Shown here: positions 24,298 to 32,789 of the stretch, in pieces
Layout of the letters: every line of letters starts with the position of its first letter
Position numbering within the stretch: position 1 is the stretch's first letter
Source of the DNA: a bacterium
Lineage (GTDB): Bacteria; Zhuqueibacterota; QNDG01; JABMRT01
NCBI GenBank assembly: GCA_011046415.1
Contig: DSAP01000108.1
Location: forward strand, 1-36,902
Reading direction: 5' to 3'
DNA length: 36,902 bases
Made by a program: the position numbers and the translations under genes
The notes under the pieces: model-generated
The model's input: only the letters and a program-made list of their open reading frames with translations
Databases searched by the model: none
What the model was told of the DNA's origin: nothing

Positions 24298-26724
24298 TCA
24301 CAGCATGTCCACGGGGTCGATATCCACGGCGACCCGGACGGCGGAAGCCTGCGGTTCCGCATAACGTGACTGCGCCTCCCGGATGATCCGCCTCAGTTTC
24401 TCCCCGGTGGGATCGGCGGCTTTTTCTCCCCGCAGGATGAGGTGATACCGGTACAGATTCCGGATCCGGGCGAGCGGCGCGGGTGCGGGTCCCAACATGT
24501 CGTAACCCCGTTTTTCAGGGAGCAGACTGCGGAATTTCCCCGCGGCCTGTTCCGTTTTACCCGCGTCCGGACCGCTGAACCGCAACAGTGCCAGGCGTCC
24601 GAAAGGCGGATACAGCAGTTCTTTCCGCGACCCGGACGCATGGTCGAAGAAGTCCTCATACGCCTGGTCCACCGCGAACCGGATGACCGGATGGTCCGGC
24701 TCGCGCGTCTGGATCACGACCTCGCCCTGCATCTGACGCCTGCCCGCCCGTCCCGCGGCCTGTGTCAACAGTTGAAACGTCCGCTCTCCGGCGCGGAAAT
24801 CCGGGAAATGGAGTCCCGTGTCCGCGGAGATGACGCCGACCAGTCCGACGCCGGGGAAATCATGTCCTTTCGCGACCATCTGCGTCCCGAGAAGCAGGTC
24901 GGCGCCGCCCTTCTCGAACTCCGTGACGATCCGGGAATGGGCATGTTTACTCCGTGTGGTGTCGAGATCCATGCGCAGGATGCGGATTTCGGGAAACCGT
25001 TCCCGCAACGCCTCTTCCACCTGCTGGGTACCCACGCCGCTGAATTTCAGTTGCGCCGCGCCGCAGGCCGGGCAGCCGTCCGGGACGGCCGACTCGAATC
25101 CGCAATAATGGCATTTCAGACGGTTCCCGCGCCGATGATAGGTCAGGGAAATGGCGCAGTAGGGGCAGGTCTCGATCCGGCCGCAGGCCCTGCACCGCAA
25201 CAGCACCGCATAGCCCCTGCGGTTCTGAAGGAGGATCATCTGCTGTCCGTCCCGGATCGCCTGCGTCATCCTCTCGATGAGGAGGTCGGAGAAGATCGCC
25301 TGTCCCGCGTCCGCCTGATGTACGAGCGTGACACGGGGGAGGGGCGTGTGGTCTATCCGGTGCGTCAGCCTGCAGATTCCATACTTGCCCTCCACCGTGT
25401 TCCGGTAGGATTCGATCGAAGGGGTGGCCGAACCGAGAATCACGGGACACCGGTTCAGCCTAGCCCGGTAGACCGCCACGTCGCGCGCATGATAGCGCGG
25501 GGCCGGATCCATCTGTTTGTATGAGGCGTCATGTTCCTCGTCCACGATGATGAGGCCGAGTTTTTGGAGGGGGGCGAAGACGGTGGACCGCGGTCCGAGT
25601 GCGATTCGTTTGCTTCCGTCCCGGATCCGGCTCCAGGCGTCGAACCGTTCGCCGGCGCCGAGACGGCTGTGCAGGACGGCGACGGTGTCCCCGAAAACCG
25701 CCCGGTAGCGCTGCACGGCCTGGGGCGTGAGCGCGATTTCAGGAATCAGGACCAGGGCGGATCCATCCGCATCCAGGACGCGCCGGATCGCTTCGAGATA
25801 GACCTGGGTCTTTCCGCTGCCCGTGACGCCGTGGAGGAGAAAGGGCCGGAAACCCGACCGGGCGGGATGGAAGACCGCGTCGAGCGCCGCCTGCTGTTCG
25901 TCCGTCAGGGTGACGGCTTTCGGTTCAGGCAATTCCAGACCCGCGTAAGGATCGCGGAGACACACCGCCTCTTCGATCGCGATCCATCCGGAGGCCTCCA
26001 TGCGGCGCAATACGGCAAAGGGCGCATCCAATGTGTGGCGCGGCACCGCGTCCCCGCCGGCGAGCAGGTGTCTCAGGATGTCCGCCTGTCTGGGTGCCTT
26101 GCCCGCGAGGAGGTCGATCTCCTCCGGCTCCGGTTCCCGGTTGAGCCGGATCCATTTTTCATGAAGCGGATTCACCCCGGTTCCATCGAGCGCCTGTTCG
26201 GTCCCGACGAGTCCCAGCGCCTCGAGACGGCCGATTTCGAGACGCAGTCCGCCCTGCGGAAAATTCTTTTCGAGCGTTTTAAACGGCACGGCGGTTTTTT
26301 CCTTCAGGAAACCGAGCAAGGCGTTCTGGACCGGAGTCAAGGACGCGGGATTCCAGTCCCGCTTTTCAAGGCGGATCGTCCACCGGGTGTTGCGCGTGAG
26401 TCCCGGAGGCAGGGCGGCCCGGATCACCTCCCCCCAGGACGCCATATAGTAACGCGCGACCCATGCCGTCAGGTCGAACAGATCCCCGGACAGGACCGGA
26501 TCCGGATCGAGGATTTCTGCGACGGACTTCACGGCCGCCACTTCCGGCCGCGCCGTGAACCCGACCACATAACCCGTCAGTCTCCGTTTCCCGAGCGGGA
26601 CCAGCACCCGGTGGCCTTTCCGGATCAGGCCGCGCTGGGGTTCGGGCACCTCGTAGGTCAGAAACCGGAGCGGCGGATGCGGGAGGGCGATCTGTGCGTA
26701 CCGCGTTTCGGGGTCGGAAATCAT
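24298..26724 (-). CDS. priA: Primosomal replication restart helicase PriA
   Basis: The 808-residue helicase restarts stalled replication forks by binding branched DNA and loading the replicative helicase. The N-terminal DNA-binding domain begins YAQIALPHPPLRFLTYEVP. The Walker A is GVTGSGKT (~299-306) and the Walker B is DEEH (~395-398). Between the helicase lobes lie eight zinc-binding cysteines in four pairs (CRACG, CPYC, CHYCG, CPACG, ~511-554), characteristic of PriA. Helicase motif VI is QAAGRAGR. The length is within the usual range for the family. I chose the ATG at 26724 rather than a TTG at 26757, because the family begins close to this point; neither has a good ribosome binding site. 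It is convergent with the ATPase and divergent from the TPR lipoprotein gene. Confidence 0.96.
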   Translation of the reverse strand: MISDPETRYAQIALPHPPLRFLTYEVPEPQRGLIRKGHRVLVPLGKRRLTGYVVGFTARPEVAAVKSVAEILDPDPVLSGDLFDLTAWVARYYMASWGEVIRAALPPGLTRNTRWTIRLEKRDWNPASLTPVQNALLGFLKEKTAVPFKTLEKNFPQGGLRLEIGRLEALGLVGTEQALDGTGVNPLHEKWIRLNREPEPEEIDLLAGKAPRQADILRHLLAGGDAVPRHTLDAPFAVLRRMEASGWIAIEEAVCLRDPYAGLELPEPKAVTLTDEQQAALDAVFHPARSGFRPFLLHGVTGSGKTQVYLEAIRRVLDADGSALVLIPEIALTPQAVQRYRAVFGDTVAVLHSRLGAGERFDAWSRIRDGSKRIALGPRSTVFAPLQKLGLIIVDEEHDASYKQMDPAPRYHARDVAVYRARLNRCPVILGSATPSIESYRNTVEGKYGICRLTHRIDHTPLPRVTLVHQADAGQAIFSDLLIERMTQAIRDGQQMILLQNRRGYAVLLRCRACGRIETCPYCAISLTYHRRGNRLKCHYCGFESAVPDGCPACGAAQLKFSGVGTQQVEEALRERFPEIRILRMDLDTTRSKHAHSRIVTEFEKGGADLLLGTQMVAKGHDFPGVGLVGVISADTGLHFPDFRAGERTFQLLTQAAGRAGRRQMQGEVVIQTREPDHPVIRFAVDQAYEDFFDHASGSRKELLYPPFGRLALLRFSGPDAGKTEQAAGKFRSLLPEKRGYDMLGPAPAPLARIRNLYRYHLILRGEKAADPTGEKLRRIIREAQSRYAEPQASAVRVAVDIDPVDML

Positions 26725-26840
26725 GGATGCAATATACAACAGCGCGGCACGATTCAAAAGTAAAAATCACCGGACGCCCGGGAACCGGAGCGCATGCGTC
26801 CGCGTCCAACACTGGGGTGAAGCAGGCGTCCATTTTTCGG

Positions 26841-26869
26841 TTGCATATCCCACACTTTTATGATAAATT
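26841..26869 (+). promoter_or_regulatory. Sigma-70-like promoter of the TPR lipoprotein / envelope cluster
   Basis: TTGCAT (26841-26846), a 17-base spacer and TAAATT (26864-26869). The predicted start near 26876 gives a leader of ~35 bases. The element sits between two near-identical 15-base repeats (GAAGCAGGC[G/A]TCCAT at 26819-26833 and 26898-26912), the second of which includes the start codon. Confidence 0.4.
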
Positions 26870-26910
26870 TGAACTTATCGAATCCTGACGGTTGAAAGAA
26901 GCAGGCATCC

Positions 26911-28644
26911 ATGAATCCGACGATATCATTTTCGCGACAACACGCCGGCCGGTCGGCGTGTTTTTTCCTTGTCCTCCTTCTCGCAGGGGCGACCGGATGC
27001 GCCCACAGGCGCCAGGCCGTCCGTCCCGCCCCGACGCGTACGGAACCACATGCCAGGGCCGTCGAATTGTTCGTCACGGCAACCGAACATGAACTGCGGG
27101 GGGATTACACCTATGCGCTGCTGAATTATCAGGAGGCCATGATTTATGATTCGACATCGGCCACCCTGTTCCTCGCCGCGGGCAAGGCCTACCTCCGTCT
27201 CGGACGCGAGGAGAGCGCGATGCACACCCTGCGCCGGTGCGTGGCCCTGGACCCGGATCAGCTCGAAGCCCATGACCTGCTCGCACGAATCTATGCATCC
27301 CAGGGCTGGTTTTTACTGGTCGAAAGAACCTATCAAACCATCCTCGAACGCGACAGCACGTATCTCAAAGCCTATTACAACCTGGCATTGCTCTATCTCA
27401 GGAACCATGAGCGAGAGAAAGCCGTATCGATATATCAAAAAATTCTCTCCCTCGTAGATCCGTCCGACCCCGAAAACCTTCATCTCCTTCTCGGTCTGGG
27501 TGAATTGTATCTGGATCTGGATAAACTGGAAGAGGCCGAAGGGATTTACACCCGCCTGGTCGAGACAGATTCCGGGGCCGGATACGGACATTACGGCCTG
27601 GGCCTGGTCCGTGAAGAACAGGGAGACACCGCACTCGCCATACAGAACTACCTCCAAGCCCTGGAGCAAGCACCCGATATAGCGCAGGCCCGGGAGCGGC
27701 TGAGCCGGCTCTTTGAGTCGCAGGCCCGGTGGGATGCGGCGCGTGAACTGCTCGTGGAAGGCATCGCCCGGGATACGACCGATCTGTCACTCTGGCTCGA
27801 ACTCGGTAACTTTTTCCGCAGGCAGGACGACTCGACCCTGACGGCCCAGACCTATAACAAGATCATTCGCCGTTTTCCGGACCGGTGGGAAGGCTATCTG
27901 AATCAGGGACGGTTCCATCTGGACCGGCAGGCCTATGAACCCGCGTACCGATCCTTTGCCCGGGTCGTCGAACTCCATCCCGACAATGCGTGGGGCTGGC
28001 TGTTCGGCGGTATCTCTTTGGTACATCTGGACAGCCTGGATTCCGCCGTCCCCGCCCTCCGCAAGGCCTTGGCTGTTATGCCCGAAGACCCGCTCGGCAA
28101 TTATTATCTCGGCTCCGTACTCATGCAGAAGCGGCGGTACCGCGAGGCGGAATTCCCCCTCCAAACCGCCCTCGGCCGCAGGCCCGGATGGATTTCCGCG
28201 ATGAGCGCACTCGCCGCGGTATGGGACGGCCTTAAAAAACATGACGCCTCGGACAGCCTGTACGCCGCGGCTCTCGCCATCGAACCAGACAACGCCCTCC
28301 TTTTGAATAATTACGCCTACAGCCTGTCGCTGCGCGGCGTCCGGCTCGATGAGGCCCTCGCGATGGCCGAACGCGCCGTGGAGCACGACCCTGAGAACGG
28401 GGCCTATCTCGATACCATCGGCTGGATCTACTTCAATCTCGGTGATTATGAGAAAGCGCTGGAATACATCGAACAGGCGTTCCGGCTGCGCCCGGACAAT
28501 CCCGAAGTGATCGACCATCTCGGCGACGTTTATCACCGCCTGGGGCAGACCGACAAGGCGATTGAATTCTGGGAAAAGGCCTTGTCGCTCGACGGAGACA
28601 ATATGGAGATACGGGACAAACTCGAAGGGATTCAGAGCCCGTGA
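26911..28644 (+). CDS. Tetratricopeptide-repeat lipoprotein
   Basis: The 577-residue protein starts with a signal sequence ending in a lipobox (LAGATGC, Cys30). The rest, from about residue 45 to the end, is a continuous array of at least ten TPR units. Clear examples are ATLFLAAGKAYLRLGREESA, YLKAYYNLALLYLRNHEREK, GAYLDTIGWIYFNLGDYEKA and PEVIDHLGDVYHRLGQTDKA. TPR arrays bind other proteins. Its neighbour, translated from an overlapping start (GTGA), is a LolB/DUF4292-like lipoprotein; such pairs are common in this kind of bacterium and suggest a role in lipoprotein or outer-membrane assembly. There is no strong Shine-Dalgarno. The promoter at 26841 fits this gene. It is the first gene of the envelope cluster. 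Confidence 0.9.
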   Translation: MNPTISFSRQHAGRSACFFLVLLLAGATGCAHRRQAVRPAPTRTEPHARAVELFVTATEHELRGDYTYALLNYQEAMIYDSTSATLFLAAGKAYLRLGREESAMHTLRRCVALDPDQLEAHDLLARIYASQGWFLLVERTYQTILERDSTYLKAYYNLALLYLRNHEREKAVSIYQKILSLVDPSDPENLHLLLGLGELYLDLDKLEEAEGIYTRLVETDSGAGYGHYGLGLVREEQGDTALAIQNYLQALEQAPDIAQARERLSRLFESQARWDAARELLVEGIARDTTDLSLWLELGNFFRRQDDSTLTAQTYNKIIRRFPDRWEGYLNQGRFHLDRQAYEPAYRSFARVVELHPDNAWGWLFGGISLVHLDSLDSAVPALRKALAVMPEDPLGNYYLGSVLMQKRRYREAEFPLQTALGRRPGWISAMSALAAVWDGLKKHDASDSLYAAALAIEPDNALLLNNYAYSLSLRGVRLDEALAMAERAVEHDPENGAYLDTIGWIYFNLGDYEKALEYIEQAFRLRPDNPEVIDHLGDVYHRLGQTDKAIEFWEKALSLDGDNMEIRDKLEGIQSP

Positions 28645-29441
28645 CCCCCGGTCGTCTTCGTGTTCCATGCCGGTTTCCTGTCCTGCTTGCGGCCGCAGGC
28701 ATCCTCTTTTTTCTCGCGGGATGCGCCGGATTTCTGGGTTCGCGGGGCCCCCTGCCGCCTGAAGATCCCCGCCGGCTGATCCGGCGGGTGCGGCAGCATG
28801 CCGCGCGGCTGGAAACTTTTGAAGGATACGCCCGTTTCACGGCCGTAACGGAATTCGGGGCGTTGAGGGGGACCCTCACCATCCGGGCCCGCAATCCGGA
28901 CACCCTCTGGGTGAAGGTGGAAGGCCCGATGGGCATCAGCTTCGGCATGGCCCGGCTGGCCGGGCCGGATATTCTCATGTATCATCCGATGGCCAAGACC
29001 GTATACCGGGGTACCCTGATGAATCCGGGGCTGAGACACGCACTGCCCTTAAATGTCCTCACGGAGAATTTGGTTTTGGCCGTTCAGGGTCTGCCGATGA
29101 TCGATACCGCAGTCGCCGATTCCGCGGGCGTCGTCTCTGTCTCGGACCGCGAATACACCCTCACGGCCGGACGGGGTGATCTTATCCGAATTTTGCCGGA
29201 GGGCCCGGTCGTTCGCGAATGGGTATGTATGGATTCACTTGGCCAAACCGTCTGGTCTTTCCAGGGAAGCCGGCACCGAAAAGCGGGCAGGGTCCGTCTG
29301 CCGCGTATGGTGCAGCTGACGCAAACCCGGCCTCCGCAACAGATGACCTTGTATTACGATTTCGTGAAGACCAATGTCCGGCTCAGGGAAGGCTGGTCAG
29401 ACATCCGATTTCCGGAGGACGCCGACATCCATGAATTCTGA
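28641..29441 (+). CDS. LolB/DUF4292-like outer-membrane lipoprotein
   Basis: The 266-residue protein has a signal sequence with a clean lipobox (FFLAGC, Cys28). The mature domain resembles the LolA/LolB-type open beta-barrel that accepts lipids or lipoproteins, also classed as DUF4292. Features are LETFEGYARFTAVTEFGALRG and LTIRARNPDTLWVKVEGPMG near the N-terminus, then YHPMAKTVYRG in the middle and QQMTLYYDFVKTNVRLREGW near the end. If it acts like LolB it would insert lipoproteins into the outer membrane; direct evidence is lacking. The start is GTG, overlapping the stop of the TPR gene (GTGA), so translation is coupled. Its own 3' end overlaps the following glycosyltransferase by 11 bases. 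Confidence 0.78.
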   Translation: MTPGRLRVPCRFPVLLAAAGILFFLAGCAGFLGSRGPLPPEDPRRLIRRVRQHAARLETFEGYARFTAVTEFGALRGTLTIRARNPDTLWVKVEGPMGISFGMARLAGPDILMYHPMAKTVYRGTLMNPGLRHALPLNVLTENLVLAVQGLPMIDTAVADSAGVVSVSDREYTLTAGRGDLIRILPEGPVVREWVCMDSLGQTVWSFQGSRHRKAGRVRLPRMVQLTQTRPPQQMTLYYDFVKTNVRLREGWSDIRFPEDADIHEF

Positions 29442-30387
29442 ACCACTCGCTCTGTCGATCGTGATTCCCGTGTTCAACGAGGCGGACTCCATCGGGCCGC
29501 TGTACGAAGAGATCCGCCGCGTATGCGATACGGGCGGAATGGACGCGGAAATTCTCTTCGTGGATGACGGATCCACCGACGGGTCTTTCGACGCCGTCCG
29601 GCGGATACACGAAACGGATCCGCGTGTCCGCGGCATCCAGTTCCGGCGGAACCGGGGCAAAGCCGAGGCGCTGGCCGCCGGATTCGAGGCCGCCCGGGGT
29701 GAAATGATCGTGACCCTGGACGGCGACCTCCAGGACGATCCGGCCGAGATTCCCCGCCTCCTGGGCAGACTCGACGAAGGATACGACATGGTCTCGGGCT
29801 GGAAAAAAAAGCGTCGCGATCCGATTTCAAAACGCCTCCCCTCCAGACTCTACAACAGGCTGACATCCCGGCTGACGGGAATCCGTCTCCATGACTTCAA
29901 CTGCGGCCTCAAGGCTTACCGGCGCGAGGTGGTGCGGACGGTCCGTCTTTATGGGCAGCTTCACCGGTATTTACCCGCGCTCGCCCATCTCGAGGGATTC
30001 CGTGTGGGGGAGATGGTGGTGAACCATCGTCCGCGGCGATTCGGGAAAAGCAAATACGGTTTCGGCCGTTTCACGGGCATGTTCGACCTGATCTCGATTG
30101 TGTTCCTTGAAAAGTACATGAAACGCCCGCTGCACCTTTTCGGCCTGATCGGTTCCGTCTCATTCATCGTGGGGCTCGGCATCAGCGGGTATCTCATCGT
30201 GATGCGCGTCCTCGGCCTGATCGACCTTTCCAAGCGTCCCCTTTTCATGGTCGGGGTGCTACTGACCATCCTGGGATTTCAATTTATTTCCATCGGTCTC
30301 CTCGGAGAGATGATCGCCTCGAAACGGCAGGAAGGACACAATCATCCCGTCAAGCAGACCGTGGGTGTTGATCCCCCGTCCGAATAA
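29431..30387 (+). CDS. GT2 glycosyltransferase, polyprenyl-phosphate sugar transferase type
   Basis: The 318-residue protein belongs to the DPM1/GtrB/ArnC-like branch of glycosyltransferase family 2, which moves a sugar from a nucleotide donor to undecaprenyl phosphate. The GT-A fold begins LSIVIPVFNEADSIGPLYEEI, then LFVDDGSTDGS and VTLDGDLQDDP, whose acidic residues hold the metal and the nucleotide. The segment LHDFNCGLKAYRREV follows. Two membrane helices close the protein (HLFGLIGSVSFIVGLGISGY and LFMVGVLLTILGFQFISIGL), as in GtrB. The lipid-linked sugar could feed the YfhO-like enzyme downstream. The ATG at 29431 is chosen because the fold starts there; GGAGG lies 12 bases upstream inside the previous gene. 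Confidence 0.88.
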   Translation: MNSEPLALSIVIPVFNEADSIGPLYEEIRRVCDTGGMDAEILFVDDGSTDGSFDAVRRIHETDPRVRGIQFRRNRGKAEALAAGFEAARGEMIVTLDGDLQDDPAEIPRLLGRLDEGYDMVSGWKKKRRDPISKRLPSRLYNRLTSRLTGIRLHDFNCGLKAYRREVVRTVRLYGQLHRYLPALAHLEGFRVGEMVVNHRPRRFGKSKYGFGRFTGMFDLISIVFLEKYMKRPLHLFGLIGSVSFIVGLGISGYLIVMRVLGLIDLSKRPLFMVGVLLTILGFQFISIGLLGEMIASKRQEGHNHPVKQTVGVDPPSE

Positions 30388-30392
30388 ATTTT

Positions 30393-30435
30393 CATCCGTG
30401 ATGGTGTGCCGGTCCGCGGCGGACATTGACGGATG
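30393..30435 (+). other. Nested hairpin between the two GT2 genes
   Basis: CATCCGT (30393-30399) pairs with ACGGATG (30429-30435), and inside it GTCCG (30412-30416) pairs with CGGAC (30420-30424). No T-run follows. It could trim expression between the genes or protect the upstream message. Confidence 0.3.
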
Positions 30436-30489
30436 CATGAAGGCATTCGTCCCGATCGGCATACTTGAAGAGAAAAATCTGTTGCGATC

Positions 30490-31533
30490 ATGAACCGAGC
30501 CCGATATTTCTTCTCCGTGATTGTCCCGTCCTACGACCGTCTCGATGAGGTCCGGGAGCTCGTCCGGTCGCTCGGAGACCAGACCTTTCCGGCCGAATCT
30601 TTCGAAGTGCTGGTTGTGGATGACGGATCGACCGACGGCACGCGGGACTGGATCGAGGCGGAATGCCGGTCGACCGGCATGAACCTGCGCTGTCTTTGCC
30701 AGAGTCGTCAGGGGCCGGGTGCGGCGCGGAATCTCGGCATGTCCCATGCGGAAGGGACGTTCTTCGTCTTCATCGATTCGGACTGCACGGCGCCGCCCGA
30801 CTGGCTTTCCGTGATCCATGCCGCCCTCGAGGACGATCCCGAAATCCGGGGATTCGGCGGGCGCGACGACGCGCGGCCCGATTTTCCGCCGCTTTTGAAG
30901 GCGATCAATTATTCCATGACCGCGTTTCTCACGACCGGTGGTCTGAGGGGCGGCCGGAAGAAGCGGCTGGCCCGGTTCTATCCCCGCAGCTTCAACATGG
31001 GCATTCACCGGGATCTGTACGGGCAGATCGGGGGGTTCGGCGGCCTGCGCCACGGCCAGGACATCGAATTCAGCAACCGCATGCTCCGGAGCGGCGGGAA
31101 GATCGCCTATATTCCCGGTTCCGTGGTGTATCACAGACGCCGGACGTCGCTGCGCAGATTCTATCGCCAGGTCTTCAACTGGGGCGTGGCGCGGATCAAC
31201 CTCTACAAGATCGATTCCCGGATGCTCGAGCCGCTCCACGCGGCGCCCGCCGCCGGATTCTGGGCGGCCGCGTTCTTCACCCTACTGGCCCTGATTTACC
31301 CCGTCATTTTCCCCGTCTGGATCGTGCTCGCCGGGATCGCCGTCTTCCTGTTCCTGGCCAGCGGCGTCCATGCCGCGATCCGTTTCAAATGCCTGCGAAC
31401 CGGCGTGCTGACCCCGGCCGTGATGGCCCTCCAGATCACCGGATACGCCCTGGGGTTTACCACGGCCTTCATCCGGCGGGTGATTCTGGGGCGCGGGGAG
31501 TGGACGGGGTTTGTGAAGCGATATGACAAATGA
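30490..31533 (+). CDS. GT2 glycosyltransferase with C-terminal membrane helices
   Basis: This 347-residue enzyme has a GT-A fold. It starts FSVIVPSYDRLDEVRELVRSL, followed by VLVVDDGSTDGT, then GPGAARNLGMSHAEGTFFVF and IDSDCTAPPDW; the DSD is the metal-binding DxD motif. Around residue 195, HGQDIEFSNRMLRSGGKIAY is the usual acceptor-side loop with the likely catalytic acidic residue. Hydrophobic helices follow (FWAAAFFTLLALIYPVIF, VWIVLAGIAVFLFLAS and a third near the end), anchoring it to the inner membrane. It resembles enzymes of exopolysaccharide or surface-glycan assembly. The ribosome binding site is weak. It lies 102 bases after the previous transferase and is probably part of the same glycan pathway; the sugar cannot be told. 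Confidence 0.87.
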   Translation: MNRARYFFSVIVPSYDRLDEVRELVRSLGDQTFPAESFEVLVVDDGSTDGTRDWIEAECRSTGMNLRCLCQSRQGPGAARNLGMSHAEGTFFVFIDSDCTAPPDWLSVIHAALEDDPEIRGFGGRDDARPDFPPLLKAINYSMTAFLTTGGLRGGRKKRLARFYPRSFNMGIHRDLYGQIGGFGGLRHGQDIEFSNRMLRSGGKIAYIPGSVVYHRRRTSLRRFYRQVFNWGVARINLYKIDSRMLEPLHAAPAAGFWAAAFFTLLALIYPVIFPVWIVLAGIAVFLFLASGVHAAIRFKCLRTGVLTPAVMALQITGYALGFTTAFIRRVILGRGEWTGFVKRYDK

Positions 31534-31658
31534 CGTTTCTGTCGTGTAAAGGGATCCGGTTGAGGGATGCCGGCGCCGGCGTGCCGGAGTCTGCCCGCTG
31601 TTTTGGATTCCGTTTTGTGTTCAGACCATCATAACAACCAATCTCAGGGAGGTACAGC

Positions 31659-32516
31659 ATGTTTTTCGTCGTCAGTTTGATCGGGATTGTCGTGGCAATC
31701 GGGGTATTGCTGAAATCGGAAGATCCGAAATACAAATCCGGTTCGCTGATCGCCATTGTCGTGTTATGCCTGCTGGCGATGTTGCAAATCGTCCGCATCA
31801 TCCCCGCGGGACATGTGGGCGTCGTCAACATCTTCGGCAAGGTCAGTAAGGTCGAGCTGAGATCCGGCATCCGGTTCGTCAACCCCTTCGCCGATGTGAT
31901 CATGTATTCCGTCAAAACCCAGGAATTGAAAGAGATCATGGACGTTCCCTCGAAAGAAGGGCTGAATGTCAAGCTCGAAATCAGCGTGCTCTATCATCTC
32001 GATCACGCCAAGGCCCAGGAAGTCTTCGAAACCGTCGGCGTCAATTATCAGGAAATCATCCTCGTCCCCCATTTCCGGTCCGTCGTACGGGGGGTCACCG
32101 CTTCTTTCGAGGCCAAGGCGCTGTATACTTCCGCGCGGGAGGAATTGTCCAAACAGATCATGCTGCAGCTGACAGAACTGGTCGCGACGCGCGGCATCGT
32201 CATCGAGAGCACCCCCCTGCGCACCGTCTCTCTTCCTGCGGGTTTATCCAAAGCCATCGAAGAAAAACTCCAGGCCGAACAGGAGAGCGAACGCATGGAG
32301 TTCGTGCTCCTCAAAGAGAAACAGGAGGCCGACCGCAAGCGCATCGAAGCCAAGGGAATCGCCGATTTTCAGGCGATCGTGACAGAAGGGATCAGCGATA
32401 AACTGTTGAAGTGGAAAGGCATCGAGGCCACGGAGAAACTGGCCGCCTCTCCGAATGCCAAGGTGGTCATCGTGGGCGGCAATGACGGACTGCCTCTCAT
32501 CCTGGGATCGCAGTAA
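31659..32516 (+). CDS. SPFH/Band 7 (prohibitin-like) membrane protein
   Basis: The 285-residue protein has two N-terminal hydrophobic segments (FFVVSLIGIVVAIGVLL and SLIAIVVLCLLAMLQIV), followed by the SPFH domain. This contains IIPAGHVGVVNIFGKVS, SGIRFVNPFADVIMYSVKTQ, and KEGLNVKLEISVLYHLDHAKA. A charged coiled coil comes next (KAIEEKLQAEQESERMEFVL, then KEKQEADRKRIEAKGIA), and the protein ends in NAKVVIVGGNDGLPLIL. Prohibitin-like proteins form ring or cage-shaped membrane scaffolds that can hold proteases such as FtsH. No protease gene is adjacent. GGGAGG lies seven bases from the ATG. It appears to be a separate transcription unit between the glycan genes. Confidence 0.9.
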   Translation: MFFVVSLIGIVVAIGVLLKSEDPKYKSGSLIAIVVLCLLAMLQIVRIIPAGHVGVVNIFGKVSKVELRSGIRFVNPFADVIMYSVKTQELKEIMDVPSKEGLNVKLEISVLYHLDHAKAQEVFETVGVNYQEIILVPHFRSVVRGVTASFEAKALYTSAREELSKQIMLQLTELVATRGIVIESTPLRTVSLPAGLSKAIEEKLQAEQESERMEFVLLKEKQEADRKRIEAKGIADFQAIVTEGISDKLLKWKGIEATEKLAASPNAKVVIVGGNDGLPLILGSQ

Positions 32517-32563
32517 AAGAACCGTTCAACCGGGTGAGAATCCGCGCCTTCGGCAGGCGATGA

Positions 32564-32596
32564 GGACGAGACGGACTCAGAATAGCCGTCTCGTCC
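32564..32596. terminator. Hairpin downstream of the SPFH gene
   Basis: A perfect 11-base stem (GGACGAGACGG at 32564-32574 with CCGTCTCGTCC at 32586-32596) encloses an 11-base loop, 47 bases after the stop codon. There is no T-run, so it may be a processing or stability element. The rest of the 273-base spacer (32517-32789) contains GTCCGTT/AACGGAC pairing near 32611-32637 and no gene. Confidence 0.45.
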
Positions 32597-32789
32597 GGGT
32601 TGACCACGACGTCCGTTTTCTTCGCGTTCCAACGGACTCCGACGGAACATGTGGATGACTCTGTGCGTCCGTTTTTCGTTCCGGGGAAGATCGCGGGAGC
32701 GGAGGGATGAGATGATCCGCGCGGCATCGTGAAAACATCCGAGTTTCATCCTTTGAGAACAATCTTTCACCTCTCAAGAGGACATGCTT

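Noticed and set aside
30259-31239. 326-codon minus-strand open frame opposite the second GT2 gene
   Set aside because: The plus strand has full GT2 motifs; the minus frame is an antisense shadow.
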